A stretch of 64,000 bases of DNA, from NCBI RefSeq assembly GCF_000931935.2, contig NZ_AZAC01000056.1:124001-188000 (forward strand), written 5' to 3'. Positions 50,792 to 58,729 of this stretch are shown piece after piece. The stretch comes from Dethiosulfatarculus sandiegensis. Its GTDB lineage: Bacteria; Desulfobacterota; Desulfarculia; Desulfarculales; Desulfarculaceae. Made by a program: the position numbers and the translations under genes. The notes beneath the pieces were generated by a model. It saw nothing but the letters and a program-made list of their open reading frames with translations. It was not told the DNA's origin and did no database searches. The stretch's first letter is position 1, and every line of letters begins with the position of its first letter.

Positions 50792-51859
50792 TTGAATCTG
50801 CAAAAGTTTTTTAAAGGCGCCAAAGTCGGTGTTACTGGTGTGGGAGGTACGGTTGGCAGGGAGTTGTTGCTCCAGCTGTTGAATCTGCCGGTAGACGAAG
50901 TCAGGGGCTTGGAAATCCATGAATCCCATCTCTTCTCCTTGGACGAGGAATACCGGGATGAAGAACGTTATCATCCATTTTTGTGTGACATAAGCGAAAG
51001 CCATAACCTGGAGCGTATGTTTTCGGATCTGGATTATGTGTTTCATACAGCGGCGTTCAAGCATGTCCCCCTCTGCGAAAAAAGCCCTTTCACTGCGGTT
51101 AAAACCAATATCCTGGGAGTGGAAAGCGTTATCCGGGCTGCCCTTTCCTGCAAGGTCCGGAAAGTGCTGTTTACCAGCTCTGATAAGGCGGTGAACCCCA
51201 CAAACGTAATGGGGACTTCCAAGCTCATGGGCGAAAGGATGATGACCGCTGCCAATTCCATGAGCCACGGCGATGGAGACACGGCCTTCACCTCTACTCG
51301 TTTTGGTAATGTGGTGGGGTCCAGCGGTTCTGTGGTTCCTTTATTCTGTCAGCAGATAGCAAAAGGCGGCCCGGTCACTCTGACAGACCCTATGATGACC
51401 AGATTTGTCATGAGCCTGTCACAGGCAACTGAATTGGTAATGCAAAGTATGACCCTGGCCAAGGGGGGGGAAGTCTTTGTAACCAAGATGCCGGTGGTAA
51501 GCATCAAGGAGCTGGCTGAGGTGATGATTGAATTGTTGGCGCCTGTCTATGAACGTAAACCGGAAGATGTAGAGCTTAAAATAATTGGCCCCCGTCCAGG
51601 CGAAAAGATGTATGAAGAACTTTTGAATGAAGAAGAAGTGCGCCGCACCTTGGATGCTGGACCATTTTTCGCTATATTACCTGCCTTTAGAAATATTTAT
51701 GAAAAGGTGGAGTATACGTACGAAGAGGTGGACACAAAACCGGCAGCAGGGGTTTATAATTCTTTTAAACAACAGCCGTTTACGATAAATGAAATCAGGG
51801 ATTTTCTTTTTCTACCCGGGGTGCTGCCTGATGAGATCAGAGAAAAATTGGAAACCTAA
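50792..51859 (+). CDS. FlaA1/CapD-type nucleotide-sugar 4,6-dehydratase or epimerase
   Basis: A 355-residue extended SDR protein of the polysaccharide-biosynthesis (PF02719) group. The Rossmann motif TGVGGTVGREL is near 16-26, and HTAAFKHVPLCEKSP and SSDKAVNPTNVMGTSKLMGE follow. The Tyr of the usual Tyr-x3-Lys is Met here (M-x3-K), as in FlaA1/PseB/CapD enzymes. The C-terminal GPRPGEKMYEELLNEEE is also typical. Substrate is probably UDP-GlcNAc, but the 4,6-dehydratase and 5-epimerase branches cannot be told apart by eye. GC content is near core level. It starts at TTG 50792. A G8 run lies at 51463-51470. Confidence 0.88.
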   Translation: MNLQKFFKGAKVGVTGVGGTVGRELLLQLLNLPVDEVRGLEIHESHLFSLDEEYRDEERYHPFLCDISESHNLERMFSDLDYVFHTAAFKHVPLCEKSPFTAVKTNILGVESVIRAALSCKVRKVLFTSSDKAVNPTNVMGTSKLMGERMMTAANSMSHGDGDTAFTSTRFGNVVGSSGSVVPLFCQQIAKGGPVTLTDPMMTRFVMSLSQATELVMQSMTLAKGGEVFVTKMPVVSIKELAEVMIELLAPVYERKPEDVELKIIGPRPGEKMYEELLNEEEVRRTLDAGPFFAILPAFRNIYEKVEYTYEEVDTKPAAGVYNSFKQQPFTINEIRDFLFLPGVLPDEIREKLET

Positions 51860-52724
51860 GCTTTTGGGACTATTGGTCGATTTTCTGGTAAATACTGAAG
51901 TTTGTTCAGGTTAGTTTGTCAGTTATTAGTCAAAAAAAACAAAATTGTAAAAAAGATAGAGCTAGGAACCGCCAATCAACTCTAACTATTGCGTGTGCTA
52001 TGTGAGATTAAAAAAAGTAAGAAATGAGCGGTTAGAAAAACATCCATGTAAGGTATACAGGTCTAGATAAAGATAATTATATTGTATGGTTATGGCCAAT
52101 TCTCAGTTTAGGTAAAATTAATAAAAGCCAGAGGTTTTTACCTCAATATAAAAGAAAAAATTTTAGATGAGTGGTTTTAGAAAACAGAGTTATAATTGAG
52201 ACTTAATCAATATTTATTTTAAGGTATAGCTGACGGGCGAGTTGACGACACGATAAATTTGTTCTTGAGGGAGAAGTAATAGTTCATTTGTATAATGATA
52301 TTGCGTAGGTTTTGGATGAAAATTGAATTTCAATTGCAGAAAGCATAGCAAAATAGAGATACGTGTAGAACTTAAAATTTAAAAGGCAAGATTAATTTAA
52401 AAGGGTTTAACTGATTTGAATTTATTGGTAAATGATAAGTACGATATTTATTAAGTCAGTAAAGTGGTTATTGTGCTTGTTGCAAATAGATACCAAACTT
52501 ACATCATTTCAAAAAAAATGGAACCGATAGTAGGTACAACGTGTTGAATTATAAGATTTTTAAATGAAATTATGTATTGTAAAAGGAAAAAGCAGTAAAT
52601 ATTTTGCTAAATATTAAGGAATATTTGAGTTAATGATTATATAGCATGAAGCGGACATTAGTGGTAAATAACAATTTTCCAAAATTAAGCTTGAAGAAGA
52701 ATGCAGGGGTAGAGGGAGTAGAAT
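51860..52724. other. AT-rich gap, possibly a decayed gene
   Basis: There is no intact frame in 865 bp. One frame (phase of 52024) gives protein-like stretches such as TGLDKDNYIVWLWPILSLGK and KFVLEGEVIVHLYNDIA, separated by stops. This hints at a degraded coding sequence, but no family is recognised. Confidence 0.4.
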
Positions 52725-54149
52725 TTGGATAAAGTCTGTATGGTGGTTCTTAATAGCGTAACATATGATACGCGAGTTTTAAAAGAAGCCACAAGCTTGA
52801 GTAATAATGGATATAATGTGACCATTGTTGGTGTCAGAGATGATGCAGATCAAACGCCTTTTACTAGACTTAATGATAAATTTAGAATAGTTAGGGTACC
52901 GTATTATCCATTAATATTTGCGAAAAGTAATTTGTTGTGGGTTATGATTGCATTGATTGTAACTGTATTTTTGATTCTGCCTTTTGGCTTATTGAATGCG
53001 AGTGCCGAATTTTTTTTAAATATTGTTGCATACACTATACTTGTAATTGCGATTCTAAACTTAACTTTACTACGATTTTCCAAAAAAATATCTGAATTTA
53101 AAGAAAAATATTATAATCGTAAAAAAATTAAAACAATTCTATTGTTAAATTTATTGGATATATTACAAAAGCCAAATATGTTTATCAGGGTAATTCAGGG
53201 TATGGTTTCCAATTTGTTTGTTATCCTGGCGTTGACTAGACAGGTATTGAAAGAAAAACCAAAAATACTACATTGCCATGATGTAGAAAGTTTACCCGTC
53301 TCGTTTTTTGTAAAAAAGATTAAGGGGTGTAAGGTAATTTATGATGCTCATGAAGTATATGAAGAACTTGCGGGTGGAGATCGAATATCCAGGTTAAAGT
53401 TCCGTCTTATTCATAAATTATTTTTGAGATATGTTGACGAGTTTATAACTATTAATGAAAGTATAAAAAATTGGTATAAAATTAATTATCCAAAACTTTG
53501 CCCTGCAAATGTAATAATGAATGCAGCAGAAAAAAAGAAAATTGCTCCGTATGATGGAAGATTGCACGAATGCGTTAACCTGCCGAAAGATACAAAAATA
53601 ATTTTATATCAAGGTGGATATGCCAGGCATAGAGGTTTAAAGTATTTGATCAGGTCAGCTTCTTATCTGCCGTCTGATTGGGCTCTGGTTTTAATGGGTT
53701 CTGGGGCTTATGGGGCAGAGATAAGGGAGCTTAATGGGAAGTTGGGAAATAAAAATGTCTATTTTGCACCCAAGGCACCTCAAAATGAGCTGTTGGACTG
53801 GACCTCAGGGGCTACCCTGGGTGTGATTCCTTATAGAAACGTTAGTTTGAATCATTATTACTGCACTCCGAATAAAATTTGGGAATATTCAATAGCAAGT
53901 GTTCCTATCATCGCGAATAAATTATTTGAAATTAAAAATATAATCTCTAAATATAATAATGGTTGGTTGTTAGACATGGAAAATAGCTATACAGAATTAA
54001 GCGAATTCATAATAAATTTGAATGATAAAAAATATAATTCTATCAGAAAAGGGTGTAGCAATTTTATTGCTAGCAATAATTGGGAAATATATGAACAAAA
54101 ACTTTTATCTATATATGCAAAATTTTACCAGAAAGATGTTAAAAAGTAA
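52725..54149 (+). CDS. Glycosyltransferase family 4, with inserted membrane hairpin
   Basis: A 474-residue GT-B enzyme for surface-polysaccharide assembly. The N-terminal domain starts MDKVCMVVLNSVTYDTRVLK and is interrupted at about 68-118 by two strongly hydrophobic helices. The fold resumes with ILHCHDVESLPVSFFVKK and VIYDAHEVYEE. The C-terminal domain has IILYQGGYARHRGL and CTPNKIWEYSIASVPIIA, the GT4 nucleotide-sugar region. The membrane hairpin would anchor it to the inner membrane near lipid-linked substrate. Codon use is AT-rich, unlike the core genes. TTG start at 52725 follows AGGGAG. Confidence 0.85.
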   Translation: MDKVCMVVLNSVTYDTRVLKEATSLSNNGYNVTIVGVRDDADQTPFTRLNDKFRIVRVPYYPLIFAKSNLLWVMIALIVTVFLILPFGLLNASAEFFLNIVAYTILVIAILNLTLLRFSKKISEFKEKYYNRKKIKTILLLNLLDILQKPNMFIRVIQGMVSNLFVILALTRQVLKEKPKILHCHDVESLPVSFFVKKIKGCKVIYDAHEVYEELAGGDRISRLKFRLIHKLFLRYVDEFITINESIKNWYKINYPKLCPANVIMNAAEKKKIAPYDGRLHECVNLPKDTKIILYQGGYARHRGLKYLIRSASYLPSDWALVLMGSGAYGAEIRELNGKLGNKNVYFAPKAPQNELLDWTSGATLGVIPYRNVSLNHYYCTPNKIWEYSIASVPIIANKLFEIKNIISKYNNGWLLDMENSYTELSEFIINLNDKKYNSIRKGCSNFIASNNWEIYEQKLLSIYAKFYQKDVKK

Positions 54150-54503
54150 AAAGTTAGTCTTTATTCTTAATCATTATGAATATTTTTTGATAAATTTCAA
54201 GTAATTTGAAGTAAGTCGTAAAGGATAATGGTAACTGAGATTGTAATTCATTGTTTGATTTGATGGGCAGTTGGGATGAAAATATAAAATTTAAGAAATA
54301 ATTATTTATGAGTCTATTATTGGGAAGGGATTATGATAAACAGTAAGTTGTTCAATAGAATTAAAGTTTAGAATTGGTTTAAAGAGTAAAAATATTAGCT
54401 ACTGAGTGCCATGTACTAAGTAATCATACTTTATTAATAATATTTAACAAATTATTGAATGGGTTGCTTAAAAAACGAGGTGAACAGTAAGGATTATTAC
54501 TAA
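54150..54503. other. AT-rich gap with no intact gene
   Basis: No intact frame is supported. Short in-frame stretches such as VKILATECHVLSNHTLLIIF could be decayed coding sequence, but I cannot assign them. Confidence 0.5.
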
Positions 54504-54647
54504 CCAGAATCATATAAGATTTCGACAAATATCGATAAAGTATATCCTACATTTCATTCTATCTTATCACCTTCTAGATGGAAACCTAATTTAACCGTAC
54601 TTAATGATAAAGCATTATTTTTTCCATTTCTAAAAAATATATTGCTA
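54504..54647 (+). pseudogene. Orphan ATP-grasp-like gene fragment cut by the IS
   Basis: A 48-codon open stretch reads through YPTFHSILSPSRWKPNL and TVLNDKALFFPFLKNILL and stops exactly at the left end of the IS5-type element. The LNDKALFFPFL pattern resembles the segment before the ATP site in sugar-transfer-associated ATP-grasp proteins, where (N/D)K-(x)-F/L-F is conserved. Nothing of the gene is seen beyond the element. The family call is tentative; the abrupt cut is clear. Confidence 0.4.
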
Positions 54648-54657
54648 GAGAGTGCTG
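54648..54657 (+). repeat. Left terminal inverted repeat of the IS5-type element
   Basis: gagagtgctg; pairs with 55806-55815. Confidence 0.75.
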
Positions 54658-54807
54658 CGTAAGTCGTCCGGCCGCTTTTAGGTGAGCCGGTTTCCCTTTT
54701 TAACTTTGAAGTTTGTTTTTAGTCCCGTTTTACCTTGATTCTAAAGTTTATTGATCGCTTTAAGCTTGCCCGACAGGGGCTTGATAAGGCTCTATCGGGC
54801 TGTTTTC

Positions 54808-55720
54808 CTATGCCATAGCCAGTCTGGCCGCTTTCTTGAGATTAAAGGCAATGGCATCCAACATGAGTTGCAGGCCACCTTAGCTGTGCCAAGATACCTT
54901 GCCCTGGCCATGCGGTGGTCTTTTCCGAAAGCCTTTTCCACCCGGCCTCTGAAGCGGCTGATGGCCCGGTTACCTTTTCGTTCTGCCTCTGACAATGGCC
55001 GGTTCTTGAAAGTTTTGTACATGATGCCGTCAAACAGGCCTTCATCTAAAAGCGCCTTGCTGTACTCCTGGCCGTAATAGCCCTTGTCGGCAAAGACCGG
55101 TGATCCCTCTTCAACGCCGCACTTTTCACCACCGCCATCATCTCTTTACAGTCGGGCCGGTTGGCCGGGGTGGCATGGCCGGCAAGAATAAAACCGTGCT
55201 CCGTGTCCACCGCTATATGCACCTTTTAGGCGTAGTAAAACCGGTTGCCCTTTTGGGTCCACTTGGCCTCTTTATCACTGGAATAGCTGGTCTTGACTTC
55301 ATAGCCGCCAGAGCCGCTCGCCTGAATCTGGGCGATGACCATCTCCAATAAAGGCTCAACCAGTTTCATTTTATGAAGATGATGGCGGAAACGGGATATG
55401 GTGGAGTTGTCCGGAACCTCGTGGTGAAGACTGAAACCGCAGAAATGGCTTAAAGATATGCGGTCTTCAAGATTGTCGGAAAGCTCCCGATCCGATAGGC
55501 CGTACCAGGACAGCAAAAAGAGAGCCTCGAACATGCCAAAGGCAGGATAAGCGGGATTACCCACCACATTGTGGCGGTGGCCAAAATTATTTTTCAAAAA
55601 CTTTTCTATTGGATGCCAATCAATGATTTTATCTATTTTGTCCGCCGTCTTTTCCCGACGTTTACGCCTGATTGCCGCATGATCTGCGAAACCGCCCCTG
55701 TGATCGAATTTGGCAGCCAT
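54808..55720 (-). pseudogene. IS5-family transposase, inactivated
   Basis: Reading from ATG 55720, the N-terminal DUF772 region is intact (MFEALFLLSWYGLSDRELSD, HEVPDNSTISRFRHHL). Around QIQASGSGGYEVKTSYSSDK the first catalytic Asp segment seems deleted. A nonsense TAA follows at FYYA (expected FYYxYKVHIAVD). The same frame goes on with KVHIAVDTEHGFILAGHATP; a frameshift near 55115 is then needed to reach PVFADKGYYGQEYSKALL and FRGRVEKAFGKDHRMAR. Another near 54865 reaches LQLMLDAIAFNLKKAARLAM. At least one stop, two frameshifts and a probable deletion make it dead. Confidence 0.88.
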
Positions 55721-55805
55721 TTACACACACCCAAAAAAGTAAGTTTCAGCCACAATTTCAAATAGTTAAATATTTCCAAAACGAATTGCGCATCCTGATA
55801 CTGTA

Positions 55806-55815
55806 CAGCACTCTC
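55806..55815 (-). repeat. Right terminal inverted repeat of the IS5-type element
   Basis: cagcactctc on the plus strand, the exact reverse complement of 54648-54657. Confidence 0.75.
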
Positions 55816-55992
55816 ATCATAGGCCGGAAGAAATGGTACGAAGCTGTCGATGAAATAGAAAAAAATTTGAAAAACTATGTGAACCTTTACAACATGAAGC
55901 GGTCTCACCGAGGCCGCAATATGAACGGGAGGATGCCCTATAAGGCCTTCAAGAATGGGCTAAAAAATTTGAATCTCGAGCCGAAAAAATAA
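55816..55992 (+). pseudogene. C-terminal tail of an IS481-type transposase
   Basis: Immediately after the right end of the IS5-type element an open frame reads RKKWYEAVDEIEKNLKNYVN, then YNMKRSHRGRNMNGRMPYKA and FKNGLKN, ending at TAA. This matches the end of IS481-family (rve) integrase domains, where YNxxRxHxGxxxxGRTPxxAF is conserved. The catalytic core is missing; no matching N-terminal part lies on the other side of the IS. It is therefore a truncated remnant. Confidence 0.75.
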
Positions 55993-56647
55993 GACCAAAA
56001 AGGCAGCCTAAAAACCAACCTTGCCGGAGGCGACTGTCAGGTCAGTACCATCACTGTACAATCAACTGGAAATTATTAGAAAAATTAGGTTGTAATTTCA
56101 GTGAAATTATTTATAATTTTGATGGCTCAAATTAGTAATAAATACTATATATTAGAAAAAAATCGAAGAATTCTAACATTCAATAATGCAACTACTGTAA
56201 GTTTACCTTCATGTGTTGCGATTGTTTAATATTCAGTTAAATTAATTAGTATTTTGAACCTAATTATATATGTTTATAAATATTTGATTTTAAACGTAAA
56301 TTTGGCAATATAATATACATATATTAACTTGCATATATTAAGATAATCTTCAGTTTTCAGTTTGGTTAATTAAGGTTTTTTAGTTTTTTATTCTGAAAAT
56401 ACGTAAAAATTTTTCATTCTTATTGCTTGTTGATTATGTGAATATTAATAAAAGCTGACAATTTATTATTTGTTATTAACAATTTCATAAATTTAAATTT
56501 CTAGGAGATGAAACATATATAGCTATTGTAAATAGATCGATATTGTAATAATTCAATCATTGCATTGATTCCTAACTTCTGAATAATACAGTAAAAAAAT
56601 ATTATTATTCAAATTAATTTTTGCTTGGGTTGAATTGAATTACGAAT
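55993..56647. other. AT-rich gap
   Basis: No coding frame is supported. The first 60 bp, which include ggaggcgactgtcaggtcag, are GC-richer and may be the end of the IS481-type element; the rest is very AT-rich. Confidence 0.5.
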
Positions 56648-57353
56648 AATAAATATTTATATGGAACTTCATTTTCTGGAAGCACACTTACTGCTTTAAT
56701 GTTAGGTTATCTTTCAGATATAGCTAATGTAAATGAGTCGTAGTGGCAGATTTAGGCTACAACAAATAAACCAGGAGTTCATGAACTGCTTCTGTTATTA
56801 TTCAGGATACAGTAAGTGATTTTGCACATTACCGATACTGTGGTAAATATCGTTTTGTCAAGACTATAGAGATGCGCCAAAATATAAAAAAAGAACTGAG
56901 TAGTGTAGCAAATTAGTCCATATTTTACAGGTAAATAGTATGGTATTGACAGGAAAAGGTATTTGAAATTTAGGACAGTTAACAGATGAAAAAACCAAAA
57001 TATAATTGTACTTATAAATTTCCATTAGGAATGCCAACCTCCTGAATGAAGAAGCCATATAAGTCGTAGAATTTTTTTATGCACTAAATTTTTTATTTTT
57101 GCAATTGTTGCAAGAAGATCGTGTGAGTAGTATGAATAAATTATACGAAATATTGAATCAGGAATACAGTGATGAAGTGTTTACTTATTGGGAAAAAACT
57201 TAGCATTATATCGGAGGTAATTTAAATGTTTATGAAAACTTGGAGAATTAAGGGATTGGTGCTCTGAATATACGCTTTGATGTTTATTCGGATAAATTTA
57301 TATTTTTGCAAAACAATTTAGTTGATTCAGTTAGAGCTCATCATAAATCATGA
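56648..57353 (+). pseudogene. Decayed sulfotransferase-family gene
   Basis: At 56654-56734 one frame reads YLYGTSFSGSTLTALMLGYL followed by SDIANVNES and a stop. GTSFSGSTL is the PAPS-binding 5'-phosphosulfate loop of bacterial sulfotransferases, which continues as lALLLGxHPxIAxVGE. After several stops and at least one frameshift another frame (57069-57353) reads YALNFLFLQLLQEDRVSSMN, later WEKT stop HYIGGNLNVYE, matching the usual C-terminal ISGNxMR motif of the family. No start region is visible. The gene is clearly dead; it once probably sulfated a sugar. Confidence 0.65.
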
Positions 57354-57411
57354 GAAGTATATTCTAAACTTTTATTTAAATCAATTTGAAAATATATTTT
57401 GAAGGAATCTA

Positions 57412-58500
57412 ATGAACCAAAGCTCTGCAAAAAAACAAAATTATTCGTCTCCACGCTTAAAGATTTGGTGTTTGTTTGTAAATAAACCATATATCAACCC
57501 TTCTCTGGGAGATTCAATTGGTGAATATCGTATAATTAAAATGCTTTCCCAATTTGCCGATGTATATTATAATGGTATTTTGGTGAATAAAGAAAGCGCC
57601 TATTTAGGCACTAAAGATTATGAAATAAATATTCCCAAAAAAGGCTATGATTTATATTATGTAAGAGCAAATAAGGAGGTTTTTTTAAAGTTACCTCACC
57701 CGAAAATATATATGGCTTATCCGTATGATGAAGAAGTTTTTTCGTGTGCCGATGGATTGGTTGTGACTACCAGATTTTGGAAAAAGGCTCTTGTTGACGA
57801 GAAATTAAGAATAGATAATAAAAACCTCTTTGGTGATATGTATCCAGACGATGCTATAATACCCAAAAATGTAGTGCAGTTTAAGCAATGCTGTGATGAT
57901 ATAGTTTCATTTTCAAGCGTTTCACAGCGGGTCGTCGACATTTTTAAATGCCAACTGACAAGACATACAACTTTTGGGTTTTATGGCCGATTGTCAATTG
58001 ATTGTTTAAATATGCCAGAGCTCCAAGCTTTAAACAAAATTAAATACAGTGACCCCATTGAGCAGCCAATAGTAGTTTTTGCGGGAAAAATAAGAAAGGA
58101 TTTGAGAGAAGCAGGGGGGCTTCCTAAACAAAGTTTATATATTGGAAATATAGAATATAACCAAATGGCGAATTTGCTTGCAGCTACAGATTTTATTATT
58201 GGTCGTAAAAGTAAAGAATCTCACTACCTTGGAGCTAATAGTGTCTTAGATGCTATAAATATGAATACACCAGTTATCACTACTAGGACTGATGTTAGAG
58301 ATGAGTATCTAGGCGAGAATTATCTTGGTTCTTATGACACTGAAGAAGAATTAGATATTCTTATTAAGAAACTCATTAATGATCCTTCGTTTTTAATAGT
58401 TTTCAAGGAACAGTTACAAGAAATCGCTCTTAAAAATTCTATTAATAATGCAGCGAATTTTACTAAAAAGCAGGTCATAAACTTTTTGCAATCTACATAG
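57412..58500 (+). CDS. GT-B-type glycosyltransferase, putative
   Basis: A 362-residue AT-rich gene. The N-terminal half is poorly conserved (LFVNKPYINPSLGDSIGEYR). The C-terminal half has the pattern of a GT-B nucleotide-sugar domain: PIVVFAGKIRKDLREAGGLP, YIGNIEYNQMANLLAATDFI, and HYLGANSVLDAINMNTPVIT, equivalent to the E-x-MA-GxPVI segment. No membrane segment or signal peptide. A G6 tract lies at 58114-58119. Function in polysaccharide assembly is inferred from fold and neighbours. The start ATG follows GAAGGA. Confidence 0.7.
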   Translation: MNQSSAKKQNYSSPRLKIWCLFVNKPYINPSLGDSIGEYRIIKMLSQFADVYYNGILVNKESAYLGTKDYEINIPKKGYDLYYVRANKEVFLKLPHPKIYMAYPYDEEVFSCADGLVVTTRFWKKALVDEKLRIDNKNLFGDMYPDDAIIPKNVVQFKQCCDDIVSFSSVSQRVVDIFKCQLTRHTTFGFYGRLSIDCLNMPELQALNKIKYSDPIEQPIVVFAGKIRKDLREAGGLPKQSLYIGNIEYNQMANLLAATDFIIGRKSKESHYLGANSVLDAINMNTPVITTRTDVRDEYLGENYLGSYDTEEELDILIKKLINDPSFLIVFKEQLQEIALKNSINNAANFTKKQVINFLQST

Positions 58501-58717
58501 CATTACTATGAAAAGGTGTGAGGTTACTTTTTTATTATTTGGTGGATAGGCGTAGTTTTTATATTTCTGATGCGGTTGATTCAATTTGAAAAACCACATT
58601 TACAAGTTGCTTTGCAATTTAAAGATTGCAAGATGAATATTCTGTATGTTTAGATACCTTTTGGTGTTTTAATACAATAAAAATGTTGTTACTTTTTTTA
58701 GCTTTGTTTCTTCTATA

Positions 58718-58725
58718 GGGGGGGG
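58718..58725 (+). promoter_or_regulatory. G8 tract as ribosome-binding site
   Basis: Eight G bases end 4 bases before ATG 58730 and form the only Shine-Dalgarno-like sequence of the 944-codon gene. A homopolymer here can change length by slippage. Confidence 0.55.
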
Positions 58726-58729
58726 TAAA

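Larger units (their letters stand above)
54648..55815 (-). mobile_element. Decayed IS5-type insertion sequence
   Basis: An 1168-bp element bounded by perfect 10-bp terminal inverted repeats, gagagtgctg (54648-54657) and cagcactctc (55806-55815). It contains one transposase gene on the minus strand, broken by several lesions. GC content is clearly higher than the flanks, so it arrived from elsewhere. No target-site duplication is visible (flanks cta and atc), which fits an old insertion or a deletion next to it. Confidence 0.8.

Noticed and set aside
54751..55077. 108-codon plus-strand frame inside the IS
   Set aside because: It is antisense to the transposase, whose minus-strand reading matches an IS5 C terminus.
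55672..55815. Upstream part of the plus-strand frame that contains the IS481-like tail
   Set aside because: The part before 55816 lies within the IS5-type element and reads as noise; only the part after the IS end resembles IS481.
56864..57058. 64-codon minus-strand frame in the AT-rich region
   Set aside because: It overlaps the sulfotransferase relic on the other strand and has no recognisable features.
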